Of a stretch of DNA of 64,000 nucleotides, positions 7,711 through 16,871 are shown in pieces (the stretch's first letter is position 1; every line of letters begins with the position of its first letter). Where the stretch lies: the NCBI RefSeq assembly GCF_015207005.2, contig NZ_JADEXS020000001.1:6285001-6349000 (forward strand), read 5' to 3'. The notes under the pieces were generated by a model, which was given only the letters and a program-made list of their open reading frames with translations, was not told where the DNA came from and ran no database searches. Position numbers and translations under genes: made by a program. This DNA is from Desmonostoc muscorum LEGE 12446. GTDB lineage: Bacteria > Cyanobacteriota > Cyanobacteriia > Cyanobacteriales > Nostocaceae.

Positions 7711-9756
7711 GTGAAATTTTATCCGCAAGACATTCGTAATCAACAATATGTAGAAAAGATTATAACCAGAAGCAACTTTCAAAATACGCTAGCTGGACAG
7801 AAGCTTGTACAAAAATTACTAATAGGTGTTTTTTGTATTGTGATGGCTGCTTTCCTAAGTATAGTAACGCTTCTGGCAGGTGGGGTATTGACAGCCATAC
7901 CTTATGTTTTTAAAGTTAGTCATTTTGATTTCAGAGAAATTACCGCAATTATTTTATACAGCATAGCAGTCATTATATTTGTAATTGATAGTTATGAAGT
8001 AATATCAGCTACTTGTGTCGTTGCCTTGATAATCATTGGAGTAGTTATTTATGTTTGTTTCGAGGTAAATCATCAGATTCCGGGAATAGGATTCTGGCTA
8101 TTGTGTCTAGGTTTGAGCATAGCTTTTGCGTGGGTTAGTACAACTATTACAGCATTGTTTATAGCTATTAGTTCTATATACTGTGGGATTGTAGGTGAAT
8201 TCCTAGCTGTTATGGGATATGGACTGATTGCTCAAGTTTTAATTATGGCTGGGTTAAAGATTGCATCAGGTGAAAAAGAGGGTGATGGTCTTGTAACTAT
8301 AATTGCAGCGATTCCGATTATAATATCAGCCACACTTATTGCACGAAAAGCAATCAGAGGCTCACCTAAATTGAGATGGATTAGGGAAGTAGCTGTATTC
8401 TGGACATCAATAGGTGGAACATCATTTTATGGAGCAGATTTAACAGATACTTGCTTTGATGGCTCACATTTACCTCATACAGATTTTAGAAAAGCTAATT
8501 TAACTCGTACTAGTTTTAAGGATGTAACTGGATTAAAATTTTCTCGACTCGAAGGAACGATACTGGAAAATTTAAAAGTTAGGAAATTGCTAGTAACCAA
8601 AAAAGGTAAGAATGAAGATTATACAGGTGCTAACTTTAATGGTGCAAATTTAACGAATGCTGACTTAACAGGGGCAATTTTAACCGGCATCAATGCCTTA
8701 GATGCCGATTTTTCGGGAGCAACCTTGAGCTATGCTTGCATCCAAGAATGGAATATTAATAAAAATACCCGCTTCACAGGGGTAAAATGTTCGCACGTTT
8801 ATTTAAAAGGTACTAAAATTGGCGCTCGCATTTTTTCTGAAGAACGTAAGCCAGATAGTGGCGAGTTTCAAGATGGTGAATTTGAGAGATGGATTAGTGA
8901 ACTTCAAAAAACAATTGATTTAATCTTCAGGGAAGGATTGAATTGGAGAGCTTTTATGTTTTCTCTAGCTCAAACTGCTATTAATCATGAAGGATTAGAT
9001 TTATCTCGTTATAGCATTACTAGAGATCAGAATCTTGTTTTTGCAAAAATTGGTTTATTCTCAGGTGCGGATCATCTTGCTATTCACGAAGAATTTACAA
9101 GTTGTTATGAAAATGCTGTAAAATTAATAAATTCAAATAATCAATTAGTTCTCCAAGCAAAAGATGAAGAACTAGAAAGATTAAGAGAATTGCTGACATG
9201 TAATTATCAAATTGTCAGAGAATTAGCTTCTGTAGTAGCAGGTACAGGTAGACAAGTATTAATTCAAGGCACAGGTAATCGCGTATATATGCTTAATCAA
9301 GCAGGGGATATTATGGAAAGTAAAAATGAAGGCATCAATATAGGTGGAAATGTTGGCGGAAATTTAGACACTGGAGATAAGATATCTGCGGGTGGAGACA
9401 TGAACCTTACTGGTTCGAGTTTGACAGGTAACCTTAATAATGTTACTAATACGAATCAGCAGTTGAGCAATATTAAAACTGATAGTAGCGACGATTTGGC
9501 AAAGATTTTAAGCATTTTGCAAAAATCTATTGGTGATGATGCTGCACTTTCTGAAAGCCAAAAGAAAGAGGCGCTGGAAGCAGTAGAAATTATAGCTGAA
9601 GAAGGAAAAAAGCCACAAGGGGAACGAGCGCTGAAATTCTGTTCAATGGCTGTTAATGCCCTTAAAGGTTTGACATCTACTGTCAGTGATGCTAGTAAAT
9701 TAGCTGAAGTCCTCAAAACACATTTGCCTGCTCTCACCAGCATATTGGGTCTTTAG
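7711..9756 (+). CDS. Multi-pass membrane protein with pentapeptide repeats
   Basis: A 681-residue protein starting at GTG 7711. About residues 25-215 hold several hydrophobic helices (probably six or more). About 240-370 is a pentapeptide-repeat stretch with A(D/N)Lxx units such as ANFNGANLTNADLTGA, forming a right-handed quadrilateral beta-helix. About 380-510 is a helical domain with a charged helix (LQAKDEELERLRELL). About 540-590 is a Gly/Asn-rich segment (GGNVGGNLDTGDKISAGGD), and the last 90 residues are helical. This layout recurs in Nostocales proteins of unknown function. No catalytic motif is seen. The 18-base spacing to the HTH-repeat gene suggests joint function. Confidence 0.8.
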   Translation: MKFYPQDIRNQQYVEKIITRSNFQNTLAGQKLVQKLLIGVFCIVMAAFLSIVTLLAGGVLTAIPYVFKVSHFDFREITAIILYSIAVIIFVIDSYEVISATCVVALIIIGVVIYVCFEVNHQIPGIGFWLLCLGLSIAFAWVSTTITALFIAISSIYCGIVGEFLAVMGYGLIAQVLIMAGLKIASGEKEGDGLVTIIAAIPIIISATLIARKAIRGSPKLRWIREVAVFWTSIGGTSFYGADLTDTCFDGSHLPHTDFRKANLTRTSFKDVTGLKFSRLEGTILENLKVRKLLVTKKGKNEDYTGANFNGANLTNADLTGAILTGINALDADFSGATLSYACIQEWNINKNTRFTGVKCSHVYLKGTKIGARIFSEERKPDSGEFQDGEFERWISELQKTIDLIFREGLNWRAFMFSLAQTAINHEGLDLSRYSITRDQNLVFAKIGLFSGADHLAIHEEFTSCYENAVKLINSNNQLVLQAKDEELERLRELLTCNYQIVRELASVVAGTGRQVLIQGTGNRVYMLNQAGDIMESKNEGINIGGNVGGNLDTGDKISAGGDMNLTGSSLTGNLNNVTNTNQQLSNIKTDSSDDLAKILSILQKSIGDDAALSESQKKEALEAVEIIAEEGKKPQGERALKFCSMAVNALKGLTSTVSDASKLAEVLKTHLPALTSILGL

Positions 9757-9896
9757 ACGTAGCAATAAATCTGTAATCAGATTGAGACGCGAATATATTA
9801 CTCTGTACAAGGATAGGCAATAAAAACCTGTAAATTTGATAGGTTGTTTGTAAGGTGGACAATTTTTTGACCACTTTTTTTTACCAAGGAATTGTT

Positions 9897-10196
9897 ATGA
9901 ATTATCAAAAGCTAGATGCTGCCCTTGCTACAGCGTTGAATGATGTTCAAAACCCACAGCAACCGAGTTTAACAGTTTTCATCCATACTGAACCAATTTT
10001 AGACTCCGCAGCGATCGCTGTTTTAGATAGTTTGGGTGTCAGCGGCATTACTAGTGGTCAAGATATTTTTACAGCAACACTGTCGCCAAATGCGATTTCC
10101 CAGTTGTCAGAGCAATCTTGGGTAAAGTATTTGAAGGTATCACAGCAATTGCGTTTGGTCAATCAGAAAAGAACTTTAGGCGGCTTGAGAGTTTGA
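9897..10196 (+). CDS. Small hypothetical protein
   Basis: A 99-residue soluble protein starting at ATG 9897, preceded by a Shine-Dalgarno-like AAGGAA at 9887. An in-frame GTG at 9855 would add 14 residues but lacks a ribosome site. The sequence alternates helix and strand (LDAALATALNDV, then SLTVFIHTEP, then the end VKYLKVSQQLRL), reminiscent of small inhibitor-like or ferredoxin-fold domains similar to the I9 propeptide. I cannot place it firmly. It stands alone between the membrane protein and glgC. Confidence 0.65.
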   Translation: MNYQKLDAALATALNDVQNPQQPSLTVFIHTEPILDSAAIAVLDSLGVSGITSGQDIFTATLSPNAISQLSEQSWVKYLKVSQQLRLVNQKRTLGGLRV

Positions 10197-10456
10197 GATG
10201 ATGCTGTAAAAATAATTCTTTGTTTATTTGTCTGGCGTAGCGTCTGGCAGAAAATGTGTTGGCACAGCGATCGCTCCTCAACCTTCCATAGGATATAATA
10301 CAATTGTTCTAGTTGTTAATTCATTCAGACAGCATCATCCATTACCAGCAGCAGTTTCTAAAATTCCTCCCTGAGATTCTTTGATCCCCCCTTACCAGCT
10401 GCCACATACAGTCCTAAACTGAAGATGAGAGTTGAAAGGCAGCTGGGAGAAATTTT

Positions 10457-11746
10457 GTGAAAAAAGTTTTATCAATCATCCTTGGTGGTGGCGCGGGGAC
10501 TCGGCTTTATCCCCTAACCAAACTCCGCGCTAAACCAGCAGTACCAGTGGCGGGGAAATACCGCTTAATCGATATCCCTGTCAGTAACTGCATAAATTCC
10601 GAAATATTCAAAATTTATGTTCTGACGCAATTTAACTCAGCTTCCCTGAATCGTCACATCGCCCGTACCTACAACTTTTCTGGTTTCAGTGAAGGGTTTG
10701 TGGAAGTGCTAGCTGCACAGCAAACACCAGAAAACCCCAATTGGTTCCAAGGTACAGCCGATGCAGTGCGTCAGTATCTGTGGCTGTTGGAAGAATGGGA
10801 TGCAGAGGAATATTTAATCCTCTCAGGAGATCACCTCTACCGCATGGATTACCGCTTGTTTATCCAGCGCCATAGAGAAACGGGTGCTGATATCACTCTC
10901 TCAGTTATTCCCATCGACGAGCGCCGCGCCTCAGATTTTGGTTTGATGAAAATTGACGATTCCGGTAGGGTCGTTGACTTTAGCGAAAAACCCAAAGGCG
11001 AGGCCTTAACCAAAATGCAGGTTGATACTACTATTTTGGGATTGACAAAAGAACAAGCCCAATTGCAGCCTTACATCGCCTCGATGGGAATTTACGTCTT
11101 TAAAAAAGATGTTTTGATCAAGTTATTGAAAGAATCTTTAGAACGGACAGATTTCGGCAAAGAAATTATTCCAGATGCCTCGAAAGATTACAACGTTCAA
11201 GCTTATTTATTTGATGACTACTGGGAAGATATTGGAACAATCGAAGCCTTTTATCATGCCAATTTAACGCTGACTCAGCAACCACAGCCACCCTTTAGTT
11301 TCTACGATGAAGAAGCACCAATTTATACCCGCGCTCGCTATTTACCTCCAAGTAAACTATTAGATTGCCAGGTAACAGAATCAATTATCGGCGAAGGTTG
11401 CATTTTAAAAAATTGCCGCATTCAACATTCTGTATTGGGAGTGCGATCGCGCATTGAATCTGGCTGCGTCATCGAAGAGTCTTTACTCATGGGTGCAGAC
11501 TTTTACCAAGCTTCTGTAGAACGCCAATGTAGCTTAGTCAAAGGTGATATTCCCGTAGGCATCGGTACGGATACAATCATTAGGCGTGCGATCGTTGATA
11601 AAAACGCCCGCATCGGCCATGATGTCAAAATTATCAACAAAGATAACGTCCAAGAAGCTGACCGCGAAAATCAAGGTTTCTACATCCGTAGTGGGATCGT
11701 AGTTGTGCTAAAAAATGCTGTAATTCCTGATGGAACCATAATTTAA
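10457..11746 (+). CDS. glgC: Glucose-1-phosphate adenylyltransferase (ADP-glucose pyrophosphorylase)
   Basis: A 429-residue enzyme making ADP-glucose from glucose-1-phosphate and ATP, the committed step of glycogen synthesis. The N-terminal nucleotidyltransferase domain shows [13 protein letters not shown] (residues 9-21), the region [31 protein letters not shown], and the catalytic Asp in [11 protein letters not shown]. The C-terminal third has the left-handed beta-helix repeats ([31 protein letters not shown]) that carry the allosteric 3-phosphoglycerate sites, and the usual end IPDGTII. It starts at GTG 10457 with GGGAGAA just upstream. The length matches the family exactly. Confidence 0.97.
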   Translation: MKKVLSIILGGGAGTRLYPLTKLRAKPAVPVAGKYRLIDIPVSNCINSEIFKIYVLTQFNSASLNRHIARTYNFSGFSEGFVEVLAAQQTPENPNWFQGTADAVRQYLWLLEEWDAEEYLILSGDHLYRMDYRLFIQRHRETGADITLSVIPIDERRASDFGLMKIDDSGRVVDFSEKPKGEALTKMQVDTTILGLTKEQAQLQPYIASMGIYVFKKDVLIKLLKESLERTDFGKEIIPDASKDYNVQAYLFDDYWEDIGTIEAFYHANLTLTQQPQPPFSFYDEEAPIYTRARYLPPSKLLDCQVTESIIGEGCILKNCRIQHSVLGVRSRIESGCVIEESLLMGADFYQASVERQCSLVKGDIPVGIGTDTIIRRAIVDKNARIGHDVKIINKDNVQEADRENQGFYIRSGIVVVLKNAVIPDGTII

Positions 11747-11766
11747 GAGTGCTGAGTGCTGAGTTA

Positions 11767-12056
11767 AGGGACTTCCAATAAAAAAAACATTCCATCGTAG
11801 GGGCGCACAGCTGTCATTGGTGTCAACTTAACGTGAAACGGGCGGTTAGAAACCGCGTCTACACAAACAAAACCTGCCTACGCAGGTTTCAAAACCCTTA
11901 ATTTTCTGTTAGTCCGCGTAGGCGGACTTTGCCTGTGTAGCCGCGAATTCCATTCGCCCAGGCTTAAGTTGACACCAATGCACAGCTGTGCGCCCCTACA
12001 GGTGATCGATGTGTTGCAAAGATTGTTTGAATTGGTATTATTTTTTGGAAGTCCCT
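11767..12056. mobile_element. IS630/Tc1-mariner-type MITE, 290 bp, TA target duplication
   Basis: The ends are perfect 12-base inverted repeats, AGGGACTTCCAA and TTGGAAGTCCCT, each flanked by TA (11765-11766 and 12057-12058), the target duplication of IS630-like elements. Inside is a second large inverted pair: gtaggggcgcacagctgt...attggtgtcaactta against taagttgacaccaat...cacagctgtgcgcccctac. Between these lie small hairpins (cctgcctacgcagg; gtccgcgtaggcggac). There is no ORF, so it needs a transposase in trans. Confidence 0.8.
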
Positions 12057-12107
12057 TAGGAGTTGTATCGTGATGAGTGCTGAGTTGTGAATGCTGAGTT
12101 AGGAGTT

Positions 12108-12626
12108 ATGAATACAACATTTAATCACTCCTCACTGTTGAATTCTGACTTTTTACTCAGCACTCAGCACTCAGCACTAATTTTACTAATTGGTCTTCCA
12201 GGTAGTGGTAAGTCAACTCTGGCAAAACAATTATTGGCAGAATACCCCCGGATGCAGCTGATTTCTACAGATGCCATCCGGGGGCAACTATTCGGTTCGG
12301 AAGCTATTCAGGGATCGTGGCTGCTGATTTGGCAGGAAGTGGAACGGCAATTTCAACAAGCTATTTCCACGGGTAATACAGCAATTTTCGATGCTACCAA
12401 CGCCCAGCGACGCCATCGCCGTGAGATCATCACCTTAGCCCGTGACTTGGGTTTTAACCACATTACGGGAATTTGGGTGAATATGCCAGTTTGGCTGTGT
12501 TTAGCACGCAATAAAAGGCGATCGCGCCAAGTTCCAGAAGAAATTATTTTGCGGATGCATCGTCAACTCCGGGATGCCCCCCCAAGCCTGGAAGAAGGAC
12601 TAGACAGCCTGATTCGCTATCTTTGA
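12108..12626 (+). CDS. P-loop ATPase/kinase of the AAA_33 (zeta-toxin/polynucleotide kinase-like) type
   Basis: About 172 residues. The Walker A motif LIGLPGSGKST lies at about residues 27-37 of the ATG-12108 form, followed by LISTDAIRGQLFG (a DxxR-type motif of kinases in this group), IFDATNAQRRHR and a C-terminal R-rich segment NKRRSRQVPEEII. These features fit small kinases related to polynucleotide kinase. The substrate is unknown. AGGAG at 12100 supports ATG 12108, with GTG 12087 as the alternative. The first 25 residues are encoded by dispersed repeat DNA (cagcactcagcact), so the true or ancestral start is uncertain. Confidence 0.75.
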   Translation: MNTTFNHSSLLNSDFLLSTQHSALILLIGLPGSGKSTLAKQLLAEYPRMQLISTDAIRGQLFGSEAIQGSWLLIWQEVERQFQQAISTGNTAIFDATNAQRRHRREIITLARDLGFNHITGIWVNMPVWLCLARNKRRSRQVPEEIILRMHRQLRDAPPSLEEGLDSLIRYL

Positions 12627-12875
12627 AACTCAGGATCAGCCCATTATGCATCAAGAAAACACCTTCTTCCCCCACTTCCTACTCCCTATTCCCCATTCCC
12701 TGTGCTTATTGGAAGTACGGAAATTGCGATCGCCCGGTGAGCAAGAACCACACTTGATTTTCTATATTCTTTGCTAATTTAAAGTCAGAATCTTTTTGCT
12801 TGGCATTATACCTGGCAAAACTAAATATCTCTTATCTTAAAAAACATAACGGGAATTTCTATAGGAGGCTGGTAG

Positions 12876-13871
12876 ATGGCTGCAACCGACTTCAAAGACT
12901 ATTACGCAATTTTGGGAGTTAATAAGACTGCCAGTCAAGAAGAAATTAAACAAGCCTTTCGGAAACTAGCCCGCAAATACCACCCTGATGTTAATCCAGG
13001 CAACAAACAGGCAGAGGCACGCTTCAAAGAAATTAACGAAGCCTACGAAGTCGTCTCAGACCCAGATAAACGCAAAAAGTATGACCAATTCGGTCAATAT
13101 TGGAAACAAGCTGGTCAAGGTTTCCCATCTGGTGGTGCTGGTGTCGATATGGGCGGCTTTGACTTCAGTCAATACGGCAATTTTGATGAGTTTATTAATG
13201 AGTTGCTAGGACGCTTTGGCGGTGCTAGTCCTCGTGGTGGACGACAAACCTATTCTTACCGCACTCCCACAGGTGCCCCCAGCGGTTTTGGTGGCTTTAA
13301 CGATTTTGGATATCAAGATGCAGGTGCTGGTACTGCCCAAGACAGTGAAGCTGCCATCACTCTGACTTTTGGTGAAGCATTTCATGGTGTGCAAAAGCGC
13401 TTTAGTTTAGGCAATGAAACAATTGATGTTCGCATTCCAGCTGGGGCTAAAACTGGTACTCGCCTACGTGTGCGTGGTAAAGGTCAAATCAACCCCATGA
13501 CTCAACAACGAGGGGATTTATACTTAAAAGTCGAACTTCAGCCGCACTCGTTCTTCCAAATAGAAGGCGATAATCTGGTTTGCGAAGTCGTAATTACGCC
13601 AGATGAAGCGACGCTGGGAGCATCAATAGATGTACCTACACCTGATGGTATGGTTAATGTCAAGCTACCAGCGGGTGTGCGTTCTGGTCAATCGCTACGC
13701 TTACGTGGCAAAGGCTGGCCTCTCGCCAAGGGTGGACGCGGCGATCAGTTGGTGAAGGTGGCGATCGCACCACCAAAAGACCTCAGCCAACAAGAGCGGG
13801 AGTATTATGAAAAAATCCGGGCTATACGTACATATAATCCCCGCAGTCATTTACCCCAAGTCAAGCTATAA
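12876..13871 (+). CDS. DnaJ-type co-chaperone (type II, CbpA-like)
   Basis: A 331-residue J-domain protein that delivers clients to DnaK and stimulates its ATPase. The J domain at residues 6-72 includes the HPD tripeptide in [10 protein letters not shown] Gly/Phe-rich linker follows (about 85-150: [15 protein letters not shown]...), then the two C-terminal substrate-binding beta domains (about 160-310) with the repeated LRVRGKG and LRLRGKG elements. The CxxCxGxG zinc repeats of true DnaJ are absent, so this is the CbpA/type II class. The ATG at 12876 has an ideal AGGAGG seven bases upstream, suggesting strong translation. Confidence 0.93.
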   Translation: MAATDFKDYYAILGVNKTASQEEIKQAFRKLARKYHPDVNPGNKQAEARFKEINEAYEVVSDPDKRKKYDQFGQYWKQAGQGFPSGGAGVDMGGFDFSQYGNFDEFINELLGRFGGASPRGGRQTYSYRTPTGAPSGFGGFNDFGYQDAGAGTAQDSEAAITLTFGEAFHGVQKRFSLGNETIDVRIPAGAKTGTRLRVRGKGQINPMTQQRGDLYLKVELQPHSFFQIEGDNLVCEVVITPDEATLGASIDVPTPDGMVNVKLPAGVRSGQSLRLRGKGWPLAKGGRGDQLVKVAIAPPKDLSQQEREYYEKIRAIRTYNPRSHLPQVKL

Positions 13872-14404
13872 GAAAAATACCATACCACCTATCCAAACAA
13901 AGCTTGCCTATGGCGCTGCGCGTGCAGGCAGGCTTTTGGAAATTTGCGATCTTTCTCTTAAAGCCGATGGCTTCTAGCCTGCATTCCGTTGTGAGATTCT
14001 CGCCATCATGATAGGCTTGAGCGCTGCTATGACCTCCAAAGTAGCCTCAGTAGTTTGCCATGCTGGAGGTACTATCAAGCGATCGCACCAAGTCTTCAGT
14101 TTTGCTCTTCCGCTCCCCTGCTTTTCTTTTGGAAATAAAATAAGCCAGGACTAGCCCTTTCAAGGTGGATAAAAATTCTCGAAAATAAGTTTCTCTGTAA
14201 CCTCTTATCTCTGTGTCCTCTGCGCCTCTGTGGTCAAATAAATAACTTATAAACCACAGAAGCACAGCGATGCCTAGTTTGGGCTAGGCCTACGCACAGA
14301 AAAATCAAGAGTTTTATGCATCACCTTGAAAGGGCTAGTCCTATAAGCATTACATCAGCTTCTCCAGAAACAAATTTAGTTCAAAATTTACCGCTCTGCT
14401 GCAT
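13872..14404. other. Intergenic region with dispersed repeats
   Basis: 533 bases without a supportable gene. It holds a small inverted pair (gcttgcctatggcg...caggcaggc), HIP1-like sites, and at 14215-14240 a degenerate copy of the ctctgcgcctctgtg repeat that recurs at 29971, 34354, 49612 and 58705. A 72-codon minus-strand frame at 14047-14265 is made largely of this repeat and is not called. Confidence 0.6.
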
Positions 14405-14602
14405 TTAGAACGTACCTCTAAATGCAGCATACATAAGGGCAATTACAATTGGGATAATGATAGGAAGAATCACAATGAGTCCCGTTTTACCAAAATGGAT
14501 TTCTTGACCATCAGCTTTGAAGAGAACAATTACAGCTATGGTGGCCATTAAAATCCAAATGATTCCAAAAACGATAAAGATAGTAAATGTTGAATCATTC
14601 AT
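14405..14602 (-). CDS. Small two-helix membrane protein
   Basis: A 65-residue protein with two hydrophobic helices (about residues 7-28 and 41-60) joined by a short polar loop KADGQEIHFGKTG. The ATG at 14602 is clean, and the frame shows protein-like composition over its full length. No family can be named. It sits upstream-read of nothing on its strand and is separated from fabD by 110 bases. I see no link to the fatty-acid operon beyond shared orientation. Confidence 0.65.
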   Translation of the reverse strand: MNDSTFTIFIVFGIIWILMATIAVIVLFKADGQEIHFGKTGLIVILPIIIPIVIALMYAAFRGTF

Positions 14603-14711
14603 AGTTTTTTATAGGGAGTGAGGACGATAAGCAAGCAATTTTTCTACCCCATCTCCCTTGTCTGCCCAAAGTTCTGATTTCGTCTACTTTTAAAACATCC
14701 TCTAAAGAAAA

Positions 14712-15593
14712 TCAAACTGGTAAATCAGCAGCATTATTGATGTTTTTTAGAATTAAATCAGGGCTAGTACGTTTAATTAAGCCAGTTAGAACTTTACCAG
14801 GACCAATTTCTATTACTTGCTGGATGCCGTTGGCTGGTAATTGGAGAGAAATTTCTCGCCAGCGTACCGAACCCGTCATTTGTTTGTTGAGGCGTTGCTT
14901 CAAAATCTCGGCATCAATAGACGCAATTGGTTCTATATTCGATAAAACAGGGACAACAGGTGGCTGAAATTCCACAGATTGCAGAATGTCTTGAAATTCC
15001 GCAGCAGCAGCAGCAATTAAATGTGAATGAAATGCTCCAGAAACTTTTAAGGGAATAGCACGTTTGGCTTTAACTTGAGACATCACAGTTTGTACAGCTT
15101 CGGTCGTACCTGAAATTACTACTTGGGCGGGACTGTTGTCATTTGCCACTACTACATCAGGCGTTTCGGCAATGACTTTTTCTAACTGTTCGCGGTCAAA
15201 GTTCATTAGAGCTGCCATCATACCACCAGAGGCACTATCCATGAGTTCTGCACGACGCTTCACCAGATATAAACCAGCCGACCACTCAAAGACACCCGCA
15301 ATATAAAGGGCAACATATTCTCCCAAACTGTGCCCAGCAACTAAATCTGGTTGGTGCCCTCGTTCCAGGAGTTGGTCAGCAAGAATGCTTTCTACTACAT
15401 AAAGGCTTGGCTGAGTATATAGCGTCTGTGATAACTTTTCTTCTTGTGTTTGACATATTTCGGTCACAGACCAGCCTAAAATTGCCTCAGCCTGGGCAAA
15501 TTTCTCTTTAGCGGCAGGTATATCTAATAAGTCTATTCCCATTCCCAGTGCTTGAGAACCTTGTCCGGGAAACACCCATGCAGTTTTAGTCAT
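14712..15593 (-). CDS. fabD: Malonyl-CoA:ACP transacylase
   Basis: A 293-residue enzyme that moves malonyl from CoA to acyl carrier protein for type II fatty-acid synthesis. It shows the N-terminal FPGQGSQALGMG (residues 8-19), the nucleophile Ser in GHSLGEYVAL (about residue 92), the carboxylate-binding Arg in VKRRAELM, and the catalytic His in SGAFHSHLIA (about residue 200). It is the last gene of a plsX-fabH-fabD operon, with a repeat cluster between fabH and fabD. Because one AT of the downstream PKS cluster is broken, FabD is a theoretical trans donor of malonyl. Confidence 0.96.
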   Translation of the reverse strand: MTKTAWVFPGQGSQALGMGIDLLDIPAAKEKFAQAEAILGWSVTEICQTQEEKLSQTLYTQPSLYVVESILADQLLERGHQPDLVAGHSLGEYVALYIAGVFEWSAGLYLVKRRAELMDSASGGMMAALMNFDREQLEKVIAETPDVVVANDNSPAQVVISGTTEAVQTVMSQVKAKRAIPLKVSGAFHSHLIAAAAAEFQDILQSVEFQPPVVPVLSNIEPIASIDAEILKQRLNKQMTGSVRWREISLQLPANGIQQVIEIGPGKVLTGLIKRTSPDLILKNINNAADLPV

Positions 15594-15599
15594 TGGTCA

Positions 15600-15754
15600 T
15601 TTGTCAGTAGTCAGTGGTCAGTGGATATTGGGGATTGGGGACTGGGGATTGGGGATTGGGAATGGGGGATTAGGTGCTGAGAAAATATTTCTAGATATTT
15701 ATTTCCTAATCCCTAGTCCCCAGTCCCTAGTCCCCAATCCCCAGTCCCCAGCCC
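15600..15754. repeat. Short tandem repeats between fabH and fabD
   Basis: Runs of ggggattggggactgggg, then the complementary cccagtccccaatcccc. The two halves form an inverted pair, so the transcript could fold into a large hairpin inside the fab operon. Confidence 0.8.
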
Positions 15755-16747
15755 CTATCTTCCCCATTGAAAAATTGCTGCACCCCATGTAAGACCGGCA
15801 CCAAAGCCGGATGCAGCAACGATATGATTTGGTTTTATTTTGCCTTGGCGTACTGCTTCATCTAAAGCTAGGGGAATGGAAGCAGCGGAGGTATTGCCAT
15901 ACTGGGCGAGATTACTGATAACTTTATGTTCTGGGATATTTAGCCGTTGGGCAACGGCATCAATAATCCGCTGATTAGCTTGATGTAAGACTAGCCAATC
16001 GATGTGGTCAACAGTCAGGTTGGCTTGAAACAAGGCTTTGTCAATAATTTCTGGCACTTTTTGGACGGCGAAGCGGTAGACTTCTTTGCCGTTCATAGTA
16101 ATCGGTTGGTAAGCGCCTTTAGTGACATTTATACCAGGGAGTAGTTCTTGGGATGTCCCTGTATAGCCAAGGTTGAGGTGATGGTTTTGAGTGCCATCGC
16201 TCTTAAGGGCAAATCCCAATAAGCGATCGCTTTTGGATGCCTGCAATACTACTGCCCCTGCACCATCGCCGAATAATACACAAGTGCGCCGATCTTGCCA
16301 ATCTACCCAGCGAGAGAGGATATCTGCTCCTATCAACAGTACATTTTGATAGACACCTGTTCTGATGTATTGGGCTGCTGTAACCAGTCCAAACACAAAG
16401 CCAGAACAGGCTGCCGTTAAGTCAAAGGCTACTGCTTTGGTGGCTCCCAATTTAGCCTGTACTTGACAAGCACTACCAAACAGATCGTCAGGGGTGGAAG
16501 TCGCCAGCAAAATCAGATCTAGGTCTTCTGGTTTAATTCCCGCAGCTGCGATCGCCTGATTGCTGGCAGCTGTAGCGAGTACACTCAAAGACTCTGATGG
16601 TAGCGCTAATCGCCGTTGACAAATTCCGGTTCTTGTGGTAATCCACTCGTCTGATGTTTCAACCAGCTCTGTTAATTTCTGGTTATGTAGGGAAGTTGCT
16701 GGTACTGCTGAGCCACTTCCTGTAATTGCTATGCCTAAGTTATGCAC
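15755..16747 (-). CDS. fabH: 3-oxoacyl-ACP synthase III
   Basis: A 330-residue condensing enzyme that joins acetyl-CoA and malonyl-ACP to start fatty-acid synthesis. The triad is complete: Cys in TAACSGFVFGL (about residue 113), His in VLHQANQRI (about 255) and Asn in YGNTSAASIP (about 286). The end GFGAGLTWGAAIF is typical. The start is GTG at 16747; the codons before it lie in repeat DNA and no better start is seen. Length and motifs are normal. It lies between plsX and fabD on the same strand. Confidence 0.96.
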   Translation of the reverse strand: MHNLGIAITGSGSAVPATSLHNQKLTELVETSDEWITTRTGICQRRLALPSESLSVLATAASNQAIAAAGIKPEDLDLILLATSTPDDLFGSACQVQAKLGATKAVAFDLTAACSGFVFGLVTAAQYIRTGVYQNVLLIGADILSRWVDWQDRRTCVLFGDGAGAVVLQASKSDRLLGFALKSDGTQNHHLNLGYTGTSQELLPGINVTKGAYQPITMNGKEVYRFAVQKVPEIIDKALFQANLTVDHIDWLVLHQANQRIIDAVAQRLNIPEHKVISNLAQYGNTSAASIPLALDEAVRQGKIKPNHIVAASGFGAGLTWGAAIFQWGR

Positions 16748-16765
16748 ACCTAATCTCCCGAGCTA

Positions 16766-16866
16766 TCAGCTTTTTGTCATTTGCCTTTTGTCATTTGTCA
16801 TTTGTCCTTTGTCATTTGTCCTTTGTTGCTCGTAACTGATGACTAAATGACTAATGACTAATGACT
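16766..16866. repeat. Short tandem repeats (tttgtcatttgtc / tgactaatgac)
   Basis: Repeated tttgtcatttgtcctttg units followed by actaatgactaatgact, filling the gap between plsX and fabH. The same tcatttgtc and tcattggtc strings recur at 15590-15620 and 22850-22880. Confidence 0.75.
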
Positions 16867-16871
16867 GATTG

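Noticed and set aside
14047..14265. 72-codon minus-strand frame
   Set aside because: Made largely from the dispersed ctctgcgcctctg repeat; not a gene.
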